Source: Coleophoma eucalyptorum
Lineage: Eukaryota; Ascomycota; Leotiomycetes; Helotiales; Dermateaceae
Length of the DNA: 64,000 nt
NCBI GenBank assembly: GCA_026120035.1
Contig: JALRME010000019.1
Coordinates: 794,336 to 858,335, forward strand
Direction: 5' to 3'
Part shown: positions 1-10,900 of the stretch, piece after piece
Position numbering within the stretch: position 1 is the first letter of the stretch
Layout: each line of letters starts with the position of its first letter
Program-made: the position numbers and the translations under genes
Notes under the pieces: generated by a model
The model's input: only the letters and a program-made list of their open reading frames with translations
The model's database searches: none
What the model was told of the DNA's origin: nothing

Positions 1-420
1 CTTTGGGGTTCCATTTGAGATATCTGATATAGGCAATTTCTTGGGCTGTTGTGCTCTGCGAGGTATTCGTCCGCCGGAGGGTTCTCGTCGCTTGCGGCTC
101 TAGCATTCACCGATAACGCTTGAGCCGCAATTGCTATCACTTTAATCTTCACTGTAACTTTTGAGGACTCAGATACCGCAGCGCATTTTTGCTTTCCCAG
201 CTGGAAAGAGAGTGATGACTCGGTCATCTGCATCTTGGATGCATAGATAAGGGACCCAGAAGAGAAGATTGAGACAAGCGACTAAAAATCAGCTACAGTA
301 GTGCAAATGCATGCAAGGTGGGAAAGATCCGATCTAAGTTAGGATCTTAGATTGTGACAAGAAGAGGGAAACAGTCAGAAAGTCGATCTTGCAGCTTCCT
401 TCTAGACATGTTTGCCACAC

Positions 421-444
421 AAAAAAAGAAAGAAAGAAAGAAAG
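421..444. repeat. AAAG microsatellite
   Basis: A run of A followed by about four to five AAAG units, in gene-free DNA. It is an ordinary purine-rich microsatellite with no evident function. Confidence 0.9.
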
Positions 445-1490
445 TGGGTGTAGAGGAATTAGTGCAGTAGCGGTGGCGAAGATACCTTCTTCTTTTTGGT
501 TTCGCAACTCTGACTCCAAAGTCGATTGTCGAAAGCACTGTTGTTGCGTCTCACCGCGTTCAGGATCCCCACGGACTTGTTGTAATCGACATCATGATCC
601 GGCTCCGGTGCTTTGATAAGAGTGAGAGCGCGTTACTTTTCATGATAAAGTCCAGACCTTAGATTTCCGACAGTTCAACTAGCTAACAGTGTTTCATGCG
701 TAGGGCAAGAAGCTAGATGGCAAAGGCAAAGACAGCGTCAGGGTCAGCCTGGAGTCGCGATGCGCAAGGGTGCATAATGATTTGGCCGAGTGAAAAGGAT
801 AAAGGGGGCTGGAAAATGATCATATAGCAGGTGCGATCGGATAGAGAAAAAGGAGATTCAAGAGCCAGATCGTGACCGGTAGATTACTTTTTCGAATTCT
901 TATCTTGTCTTGGCTTATCGTGCTTGGATTATAAAGATGACTGATCTACGAAGACCAAGGCTGTTTGCGTAGGCATCAGAGCAACATATATGCCCAAGCT
1001 CCTTACTAACTTTGGAGAAAGTTAATCAGCCGACGAGGTTGGAGTGACGGGAAGGGGCGTATGAGTGAGATCTGGGGCAAAAACGCCATGCCATGGTCTC
1101 AGACGTCGTGGTGATCAGGCTAATGGGCAGTTCTTCCCGCTAGACTGTGGGGAAATACGATGTTAGCAGAAAGGCTGTTTTAAAAGCATGCCTTTTCTTG
1201 CTGGCTCAGCATTAGGGTAGTCTCTCTAGTTGTTTCTACTTTGTATAGACCAACCTCGAACCAGTCTGACTACGGGCTGATACTTTTCGTTGTGGAGAGT
1301 TGGAGCGGTAATGCATTTCAGATTTGAGATACTAGTGCCAAGAGCTGTAGGGAGGGCCAAGGGCAGTGATCGTGGTGGGGGGGGGAGGTATGACGGACAC
1401 AAGTGCTGACTGACTGACACCATACGAGTAGGACGAGCAGGGACCGTCGAGGACATAAACCGTAGGGCAAACCACGAATTGCAGGATGGG

Positions 1491-1518
1491 GGATGAAGGA
1501 TGAAGGATGAAGGATGAA
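1491..1518. repeat. GGATGAA heptanucleotide tandem repeat, four copies
   Basis: Four perfect head-to-tail copies of the 7-mer GGATGAA in gene-free DNA. It is a small minisatellite. Confidence 0.9.
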
Positions 1519-2332
1519 GAACGAAGAGATTTTCAGCTCCATCCGAACTCATCAGTGTTGGGCGTACAGGCTGCTTCCAAATACTGCCCCAAAAAGAAGC
1601 AAGACAGCAACTGGATCCCAACTTGGCGTATGATGCTTAACTCATTGGCGCTTCACGGCTGCCACAGACGCCATTCTCGACGGCCGTAGACAAGCGATAA
1701 TTCCTCCACAATTTCCCCATGTTTTCTTCTCTGCTTCTCCACCTTTTTGCATGTTCCAGTTCATGCCTGCCGTAATAACGAAAGGGCTCACGATCCTTCG
1801 GTGCGGATTCTCCTTCACCTTGTCGGGCTCACCGTGATCCCCCCCGGGGGGTGAGTGCTGAATACTGCACGTCGCTGATATTCTCGCGTCTGACTTGCCC
1901 TGCGCAAGGCTTAAACGACGGCGTCTGGAGGCGTTTGGTTTGGGGAAGCCACTGACGGGAGTTGCAGGCTTGAGAGCAGATCCCTGAACGGCACATGCAA
2001 CCTTATTCACAGCTTAATGATTGGAGGCTGACACCTTCAAAGCGTTGCTGGCATCCCGCAAAGAGCTGACCTGCGGGGTAGAAACCCAACGGCTTGACGA
2101 CGGCTTGTAGTCTAGCCGTGGCCCACGGCACTAGAACTGGACTTGTCTGACCATAATTGGCCGATGGTCACGGTGTCGCCCTGATCAGTGGTGGGAAGTG
2201 GTGGTACGGGGCCAATGGTAGCGGCCTTCCTCGACTCCTCTGCACCGCCTGATCATACGTGAAGAGCAACTGCGCTGCTCCAGTCGGCCCTTTCGCCCTC
2301 TACGGCGTCGCAGCGTGCTCCGTAGCTCCATA

Positions 2333-2361
2333 CCCCAGACCATGGTGAGATCCTACCCCAG
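2333..2361. promoter_or_regulatory. Two candidate CreA/Mig1-type sites upstream of the sugar transporter
   Basis: CCCCAG occurs at 2333-2338 and again at 2356-2361; its complement CTGGGG fits the SYGGRG consensus of the fungal carbon-catabolite repressor CreA. Another match, CCGGGG, lies near 2438. Paired sites upstream of a sugar transporter suggest glucose repression, but so short a motif occurs often by chance. Confidence 0.3.
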
Positions 2362-2648
2362 CCAGCTCCTTCAATGGCAGTGGCCGGCGACCAGCACTAG
2401 GACCAGAACGGTCGAGGCGAAGGATGTTTGGTGCCGGGGTTTGGGGGCTGACACCAATCCCCATGCCTGCAGCCCAGAGCTTCATCGCCAATTTCGTCTG
2501 GAATGGAGCTTTGCTTTGGTCCCACGCTTCTGGCTTCTGGCATCTTCATCATTATGCTGGACTCGGGGACGCACACGGGGATGCAGATGCGGTCGGTCCG
2601 CGTTTGGCTCTAATTCTCCAGTGCGAGCCTTTGTTGTCCAACTGCTCA

Positions 2649-2716
2649 TATATACCCCCTCTTGCCCGCCTGCCTCTCCAGGGGTTTTTTCTTTTTCTCT
2701 CTCTCTATCTATCCCA
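2649..2716 (+). promoter_or_regulatory. TATA-like element and CT-rich tract before the sugar transporter
   Basis: TATATA at 2649-2654 lies about 110 bp before the ATG at 2763. A pyrimidine-rich tract full of CT repeats follows at about 2690-2716. TATA plus a CT-rich start region is a common core-promoter arrangement in highly expressed fungal genes. Confidence 0.4.
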
Positions 2717-2762
2717 TTAAGCTGCTAAGACCCGACCTGAGCAAGCTTAGCAAGTCGACATC

Positions 2763-4668
2763 ATGGGTCTCGCTCTGAAGAAGCCTGAAGGCGTGCCGGG
2801 CAAGTCCTGGCCCGCTGTAAGTTGCTTGCGCGCTCCAGCACGAGGCTGTTTGCTAACCCTTCATAGATTGTTATTGGGCTTTTCGTAGCCTTTGGAGGTG
2901 TCCTTTTTGGGTATGTCGTCTGCCCTTCTTCCCCCCGCCGAGATCTAATCATATCAGATATGATACCGGAACCATCAGCGGTATTCTTGCTATGGACTAC
3001 TGGCGGAACCATTTCTCCACCGGCTACATAGATTCGAAGAATCACTTGGATGTGTCCCCATCCCAATCCTCTGAGATCGTGTCGATTCTTTCCGCTGGTA
3101 CCTTCTTTGGGGCTTTATCAGCTGCCCCGCTGGGTGATCTCATCGGTCGACGATTTGGTTTGATCGCTTCTACCGGCGTCTTCACCTTTGGTGTCATTCT
3201 CCAAACTGCATCAACCGCGATCCCAATGTTCGTCGCCGGTCGCTTCTTCGCTGGCTTCGGTGTTGGACTGATCTCCGCTTTAAGTTTGTCTACCCTCCCT
3301 CTTCGGTATTTTCATGCTAACTAATTAGTTCCACTTTACCAATCCGAAACCTCTCCCAAGTGGATTCGGGGTCTAATTGTGGGCAGCTACCAACTTGCTA
3401 TCACCATCGGTCTTCTGCTGGCTGCAATTGTCAACAACAGCACTCAGAATCGCCAAGACTCCGGATCCTATAGGATTCCCATTGCGGTACAATTTGCGTG
3501 GGCGATTGTTCTCGTTGCTGGAATGTTGGTCCTACCCGAAACACCTCGATACTTGATCAGACAGAACCGGCCGGAAAAAGCTGCCGCGTCACTTTCTAAG
3601 CTGCGTCGTCTCCCGGCTGATCATGCTGCGATTATCGATGAGCTTAGCGAGATCCAGGCTAACCACGAGTACGAGCTCACTTTGGGCAAGGCTTCATATC
3701 TCGACTGCTTCCGCGGAAACTTGCTCAAGAGACAACTGACTGGGTGTGGTTTACAAGCTCTACAACAGCTCACGGGTATCAATTTCATTTTCTACTATGG
3801 TACCCAGTACTTCAAGAATTCGGGTATTACCAACCCATTCATTATCAGCATGATTACCAGTTCCGTCAATACCGCCTCTACCTTCCCTGGTCTATATGCA
3901 ATCGACAAGTGGGGTCGACGTCCCCTGCTCTTCTGGGGAGCCATTGGTATGACCGTCAGTCAGTTGTTGGTTGCTGTACTGGGCACGACCACCACTGGCC
4001 AAACTGCCGACGGCACTGTCTTCGCCAAGAACTTGGCTGCTCAAAAAGCCAGTATTGCGTTCGTTTGTATCTATATCTTCTTCTTTGCTTCTACCTGGGT
4101 ATGTTCTCTCCTTTTCACACTTGATAGCAAACCTGCATATCTGTTGGTTTTGTCGTCTCAATAGACTATGACTTACGAAGCGAACAGGGACCAATTGCCT
4201 GGGTTGTAACCGGAGAGGTGAGTTTACTGTCATTATTCATCACCGAAGCTAGATACTAACAAACTCCAGATCTTCCCTCTTAAAGTCCGTGCCAAGGCTC
4301 TTTCTATGACCACCGCCACGAATTGGCTCCTCAACTGGGCCATCGCCTACAGCACGCCATACCTTGTGAACTTTGGCCCCGGAAACGCCAACCTGCAATC
4401 GAAGATCTTTTTCATCTGGTTCGGTTGCTGCTTCCTATGTATCGCCTTTGTGTACTTCATGATCTACGAAACCAAGGGCTTGACCCTCGAGCAAGTCGAT
4501 GAGTTGTATGCCGAAGTAAGCGTTGCACGGAACAGTGTCGGTTGGAAGCCAACAACAACCTTCCGCGATATTCGCACATCTGTAGCGCATCAAGGTGGTC
4601 TTGGTGGCAAGACGGACGAAAAGACGGGGGAGAATTTGACTGAGTACCGAAATGAGCATGAGAGTTAG
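2763..4668 (+). CDS. MFS sugar (hexose) transporter
   Basis: A proton-coupled sugar porter of the plasma membrane, belonging to the MFS sugar transporter family. Six exons (2763-2816, 2867-2910, 2958-3283, 3329-4098, 4188-4217, 4270-4668) join without a frame break into 540 residues, the usual length for the family. Signature motifs appear in order: GRRFG after TM2, a PETPR loop after TM6, QQLTGIN in TM7 (typical of hexose carriers), WGRRP in the repeated loop, TGEIFPLKVRAKA, and YETKGLTLEQVDELY at the end of TM12, where YETKG replaces the usual PETKG. The ATG at 2763 opens a short charged N-terminus directly before TM1. It most resembles fungal high-affinity glucose transporters; the actual sugar cannot be read from sequence. 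A downstream convergent MFS gene is unrelated. Confidence 0.93.
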
Positions 4669-5126
4669 ACAAGGCCATGTCCACATCATGTGACTTCGTC
4701 GTACTTTCGTCATTTTAAGAAGGATCTTTGAGCAATGTTTAAATACTTCACTACCACCGCTTCGATCCTATTTGATTCATAAAGCCTTTTGGCTGCTATT
4801 GTATATAAACTTCCGAAATGTTCAATTCGATGTTGCGAACTCCTTAATACTTGTTGTTCGCCCCCCTCTCTCTCTCTTCTCTTTTTCCCACTCAGAGGTA
4901 GCTGTTGAGACGCAAGAACAGAATAGCACAGGAGGAAGTGTATATGGAGCCAATTTATATCCATTGAGACCCCAAAACTCCGGTTTGATAGTTCTACACC
5001 AATGCCCACCTGTCTATCCAGGGTACCTTCATACCAAGCCTCTCTATATGATCTGCACCCCGTTCATACATCAACCATTCTAGCCCTTCCCACCGCATTT
5101 TGAATTTTAGTAAAGAGCAAACTGCA
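4669..5126. other. Convergent intergenic region
   Basis: This holds the 3' ends of the sugar transporter (+) and the DHA2-type transporter (-). The sequence is AT-rich with a CT-rich run at 4861-4890. No further gene is visible. Confidence 0.6.
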
Positions 5127-7236
5127 TCACACATGAGCCTCGCCATCCTCACCACTGGCACCTTCAACCTCACCCCGTACAACTCCCACCTCTTCCCTCT
5201 CCTCCTCCGTAACCTGACCGATCTTCCACCCGGTTCCAGCCTGCACCAGCACCATAGTGATCGCCAGACAACTGCCCGCCCAAAAGAGTGTCTTAAATGC
5301 ACCTACGTACGCATTGACAGCCACGGTCTTCTCCGCGCCCTCCAACCCCTGCACCAGAACAGGACTTCCCAGCAACCTCCTCAGCAATTGGTCCTTGCCC
5401 GTGAGACCATGCTCCTTGAAGCCCGCTTCCAAGTTGCGTTTCAGGACACGAATGAAGAAGCCGCCTCCAATGGCAGAGCCGAAAGAGCCTGCAAAGCCGC
5501 GGAACGTGTTGAGGAGTGAGGCGACGATGTAGTGGGTGTCGGGAGGTGTGAGGTGCAGCACGTGGGCGAGAGTGTAGTTCAGCGCTGCGCCAACGCAGAG
5601 GCCGTTGCTGAAGGTGGCGAGGACGTATGCCCATGTTGGTGTGGCCGGGTTGGAGATGAAGCCGAGAACGACAAGCGTCGACACGAAGAGGGTGTAGCAG
5701 ACTATACACGCTCTGGGATGTGTTTGTAAGTACTAGAACAACTGCATCGCATTCGCGTGACGAGGCTGTGACAGGAGACTTACGACCAGAAACTACCCGC
5801 TCTTCGGATGTGCAATGCACCTGCTAATATACTTCCGGCAGCAAAACCCATGTTGGTGGGAACTAGAATACTTCCCGCAGATGCGGGACTCCAGCCTTTG
5901 ATACTGAGTTCGTAGACTGGAGTGTAGAAAAGCACCATCCATCGGGATGCCATAATCCCCAGTTGTGCAAAGCAGCTTAGCAATGCTCCTCGTGACTTCA
6001 GAACGGTGACGGGGATGATAGGGTCACTTGAAAAGTAGATCTCGATGTATAGGAAACAAGGGAAGGTAATGAAGGAGAGGATGACTGAGAGCCATTGGAT
6101 CGTAGGAGCGGAGAGACCATAGAGGAAGAGCACGATAGTTAGAGTCTAGATAATTAGCAGGACTCATTCTCTCAGGATGAGAAATCCTTACCAAGGATAT
6201 AGCTCCAAGGTAGTCAATCCTGACCAGTTTGGACCACGTCGACCTCTCGCCGCTATGTTTTGACGCGGAAGATGTGAAGCTCTTCGGGATACTGAATGCG
6301 ACACCCAACCCAGCAAGCAAAGCCAGGGGGCTCTGGACCAGAAATAGAAATCTCTGGCACGAAGTTTTAGCAAAATTCTACCTCGAAAAAGAAGAATCAA
6401 CTTACCCATCCAGTGATACCGACCAAAGCACCAGCAAGAACAGCACCTAGAGCCACACCACTAGTGAAGCCCGTATTGGCCAAGCCAACGAACAAGCCTC
6501 TCCTCGTCTTCCCACTCAACTCAAGAACCAAGACAAACGTAATGGTCATGATTCCAGCACCGCCTACTCCACTGATCGCTCTCCCGAACAAGAAGACCGG
6601 CAGCGATGGCGCAGAAGCAGTGACAATTCCACCCAGCGAGAAGAGCACCGAGGCGAAGAACATACAGTTCCGTGGTGAGAAGATGGTCGCTAATCGACCG
6701 GCCAGTGGTGCACAACTCGACATTGCGATCTGAGAAGAAGAATTAGTGGCATAGGTGGAAAAAAAGTAAGGAAGAGAAAATACCAGATACGCAGATGTGA
6801 ACCATGATGTTTCTTCAAAAGCATCGAGCTCCTCCGCAATGATAGACTGGGTGACAGCGATGACGGAGATATTACTAGCTTAACACACGATTAGTCTCTG
6901 GAACTTCACAAATCAAATCCAGACCATACCTTGCAAAAAGATCAAACCCCACAGACTCAGGATAATAAAGAGAGCTCTCGTGCTGCCAACACTCTGGTTC
7001 GGCCTATCGCCATCATGTTCCTCGCCCGCATCGGCGAGAGTGCCTTCGCTACCATCGCTACCGTCATCACTGCCACGAGTACCTGGTCCCAACAAAGGAG
7101 TGCTCTCTCCAATGGATCTTTGATGTTGCGCATGCAGAGTCGGTGACACGAGACCACTTTCTTCATTTATTTGCGCGCCATCGCGTGACCGGCTCCTTAT
7201 CGCAGCGGCGGTTTGGACAGACCTACCAGAAGCCAT
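5127..7236 (-). CDS. MFS transporter, DHA2 / vacuolar basic amino acid (Vba/Fnx)-like
   Basis: Six exons on the minus strand (6930-7236, 6784-6878, 6406-6729, 6192-6353, 5784-6145, 5127-5712) encode 611 residues, consistent with a 14-helix MFS drug:proton antiporter-2 family protein. The first 85 or so residues are hydrophilic and contain ESTPLL, an acidic-dileucine-like signal of the kind used for vacuolar sorting. The membrane part begins with LFIILSLWGLIFLQ, followed by TSWFTSAYL, the motif A region PLAGRLA, the motif C-like SGVALGAVLAGAL and GWRFLFLVQ. These fit the Fnx1/Vba group of vacuolar amino-acid exporters as well as multidrug exporters, so the substrate is open. I chose the ATG at 7236 because an in-frame TAA lies a few codons upstream with no earlier ATG. 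Confidence 0.85.
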
Positions 7237-7963
7237 ATATGGCAACTTTTAGGGGGTGGAGTGACGGACTGGTTCGGTTGTCAAGCTCAACAATTCATAT
7301 TCGAATCCCGCACGATGGAAGACACTTGTATTATAGAGATGGATTTAGGGAAGTGGAAAAGATAAGAACTGCGCCGGGCCCAAGAGTACAACGGACATGG
7401 ACAGCAGAAAGGACAGGGGATATGCGAAGTCTAAGTCCCATTCTTGATGAGTGAGTTATCAGAACTCCGTAGTCTTACCCGTTCCTAGGTTCTTCGGACT
7501 GCCGTCGATTACGGGCACGGAAAGCCGGCGTTTCAACAAAGGTGCATTTGTAAGCCTCTATGCTGTGATCACATGACTGGATCTGACCTCTCTCCCCTAC
7601 TTGTCATCAAGTTCGAACGTTACTTTCGGACAGACTCATATCGCCGGGAACCCTATATCTACTTCTTCACTCATCCTCGCCCCGGAAGCGGCATTCTTTG
7701 TAGTATGCGTTGGCTTCGAGAGATAAATGATGTAATGTCCGCACTGCAAACTTAATCCCTCGAAGGTTTCCACTGATTACCAAGATTCTTTCAATTCTTT
7801 CAATTCACTCTACTCAACTTCCTCAACAAATAACTTAGTCAACTAACAAGAGCCTTACCCTGAGCATCCCACTTCTTAACCCAATTTCTCATACATTCGT
7901 GACTACTTTACAATAACAGGTTGACTCCATTGCTATTGTTTATTCCTCAGTAGCTGGTTAGCA
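7237..7963. other. Intergenic region between the MFS gene and the Dnmt5-class gene
   Basis: Both neighbours lie on the minus strand, so this is the promoter side of the MFS gene and the 3' side of the methyltransferase gene. It contains a short direct repeat (TCTTTCAAT, twice near 7789-7806). No coding sequence is supported. Confidence 0.6.
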
Positions 7964-10900
7964 CTAGTATCCGGCTGGGAATAATCTACTGGCAATCAAA
8001 CTGCTGTATTCGCCCTCCTCTTTTGCAGCCGACGTTACAAGTCCAAGCTTAGACCCGAATCCAGGGAATGGTTGGTGTTGTGTAGATTCTGAGTCTTCAA
8101 CTTCTTTCAATGTCTTTCCAGTACGCATCTGAATAATATCAACATCTATGGTATTGGTACTCAGCATCTCGTAAACATGAACATCGTACTTCTGTCCATG
8201 CCGCCGAGCTCTACCAATTGCCTGCAGCTTTTGGTCACGATATGCGGCCTGTGAAGAGACACCATGGATATTGTACGGGTGGTAGAAGATTACATGATTT
8301 GCTCTAGTAAGGTTACTGTCACAATTATTAGCAGGTTCTAGACACCGCAAGACATTTTGAACTTACGCTCCACTCGCGGAGGCATCCCCTAACTTTAGCA
8401 ATAAGACTTGTGTATTATCCCGCCCATTTTGCCAAGCATTGAGAGCATCTGACGATTTATTTGAGTCATCTAGGAAGGTGTATCCGACCTCGCACTCGGT
8501 GAAAGCTTCCTCGATAACAGTTCGAATCTCGTCATACTGCACAAACAACAGGATTCCACCAGTCGTTTTACCAAGCTCATAATGTCCTTGAATATTCTTA
8601 ATAAGATCAACAAGATCAGAGATCTTCCGCCCGAAGTAAGGTCCATGAACTATATCTGTGCTTTGGTCCCCAATATAGCCAATTTTAGTCTGCTCAAATG
8701 ACTTCGAGGAAGCTGAGCAAGTTTCGACGGAACAATCCTCTATCGGCGAGAACTTGACATAACACTTCTTACAAACGGTGTGGCCGCAAGTTGAGAAGAT
8801 GGTAGCATCCGGAAGACTACGAATAACTTCATTACAACCCCCGCAGTTGACTTCCTTGCCCTTCAGCATGCTGCAAAGAACCTCAAGATATCGTAAATAT
8901 CTCTTTCGAGTTACAAGTTCGTTGCCTTGCTTCGTCAAAGCTGTGACGACAAGGCGAAGCTCCACTTCTTTGTTTGACAAGTTCTTGTACTGACTCTTTT
9001 GGCTCTTGCCCATAGGGTATGGCTTTCTTGAGTCACTATCGCCGCTGTCTTCATCAGAATCGACAAGACTGTATGGACGATACCATTTCTCCCACTGATC
9101 ATATGAAACGTGTTGTTCGGCCGCGGTGACGCAGTTGATCATGCGAGTTGTGACTTCTTGATCACCAAATGCATTGCTTCGAAGACGCGCCTTCCACATA
9201 TCAAGCCGGTCGTTCGAATGATTCTTTGTAGCATTTTGGAGCCATGTAGCCTTGGTAATTGAGTCGTTAAACCTTTCCCAAAACTGCTCGTATTCCTCTC
9301 GGCGAACGATTAGATTGGATTCGCATGTGCTCGAGGTAGCCTTCAGATATTCTTTTATCTTCTCGTACGAAGTGTCGACCCCTGCCTGGATCAAGAACGC
9401 CTGCTCACTGTCCTCACATGTCTTAACATCTTGCGTCAGTTGCTGGCTTCGACTGCTTCCATAACTAATTGATCTCTTAATATTTGCCATCTGGAAATCG
9501 CAAGACTGCAAGGCTGAGGCGAATTCTATTCCATGGGCTCGTTCGTAAGCTGACTGCCGAGTGAGGACATAGTGGGTGTAAAAGTCAATATTGGGAATCT
9601 TTGCAGTGTTCTGTTCACAACTTAGTATATTCATACAATTAGTAGTTTTAAGCTTACCTGTCGAACGTATAGATCACAGAAAGTTTGTGCAACCTCATTA
9701 TCTCGCTCAAGGAAAGCACTTGAAGGATTTTCGAACTGAGCCAAGTACAACTCCCTACTGGTTGAATCTTTCTCCAAACTCTTGATCTGGTCAGCGTTCA
9801 TAGAAGCCTGAGAAGTACGGCCCAAATCTAGACCAACCCATTGGGCCATATTCTTGATATCCTGCAGGTTGCCAAGCGGAGGAGTTCCTGAAAGTGCCCA
9901 TCGAGCATTGGCGTAGAGGTTCTGGACAACCAATGCAGCTTGTGACGTATTATCAAGATATGTGAATTCATCAACGATGACACGAGCAAATCGAAATATT
10001 TCAAAAATTGGAGATGTCATGTTTGTCCAATGTCCCAGCTTTTGGAATCCAAAAATATCCTTGCGAGGCTTGAGCTTCATGTCAGAAGGAACTTTAGCCA
10101 AAATCTCAGTGCCGAGCGCCTTGCGCTCTTTCGATGCTAGATATTGTGCACCACGGAATCGCTTAGATGGGATTGGAACGTCGACATTCTGTGTCTGTTG
10201 CATGTGCTCTTCATACTGCCTCTGGAGACTCTTGTTCATTCCTGCAGGGTTATTGCGTAATTCGTCAACGTTATTGAGAATCTTCTCGCGTGCTTGCTTA
10301 TACCACGTCGCAGTTGCGCGCGAGCCTGCATTCTCCGCGGGCTCCACAAGACCTGCAAATTGAGCGACTCTAAGGGCGTAGCCTGCACTCTCGCATACTC
10401 GCCAGTTGACAATGATTAGTGACGCCTGCTGAAAGTCTAACACAGATTTCTTATTGAAATCGTCAATACGGTTGACTACCAGAATATCTGACTGGCTGTA
10501 TCCCAAGAACTTCTCAGCCTCATTTCGCCACTGTCCGGTCAGATGTGCAGGAACAAATATTATGGTGGCCTTGAGAGGTATCATTCCTCGAATGTCATCG
10601 TTTGCAGCCTTCATATCTTTGCTAAACTGGACACTATGTAGCATGAGTTGCATCAAGGTCTTGCCAAAACCAATATGGTCAGAGCAGATTCCACCTCGAG
10701 CAGAGCATTTCATACTTGCTCGTGCTTCGAGACGATACCCCAGGGTCTGGATGCGCTGCTCTTTTACTTCTTCTCGGATAAAGACAGGAGGGTTGTTCTC
10801 CTGTGCCAGCATCCAGCGAAGCTCTTTCTTCTGTTCCTCTCGTGGAATACCGCGGAATGCAGCAGATAATTCGATGTTCATGTCCATCTCGTCCTCGCAG

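Larger units (their letters stand above)
1..2762. other. Gene-free left flank and sugar-transporter upstream region
   Basis: I see no convincing coding gene here. Open frames are short, several lack an ATG, and none resembles a known family. The stretch holds two tandem repeats (listed separately), a G-rich run near 1375-1386, and, at its right end, what looks like the promoter of the sugar transporter. It may be a long upstream regulatory region, or the far end of a gene lying outside the window; the sequence does not decide. Confidence 0.6.

Noticed and set aside
1250..1265. GGTTCGAGG-like sequence on the minus strand, possible tRNA B box
   Set aside because: There is no pairing T-arm, no A box at the right distance and no acceptor stem.
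1642..2010. 122-codon minus-strand frame left of the sugar transporter
   Set aside because: It begins at GTG without an upstream ATG, is low complexity and matches no family I know.
2315..2728. 137-codon plus-strand frame directly before the sugar transporter
   Set aside because: It overlaps the TATA element and CT-rich promoter tract, and no splice joins it to the transporter.
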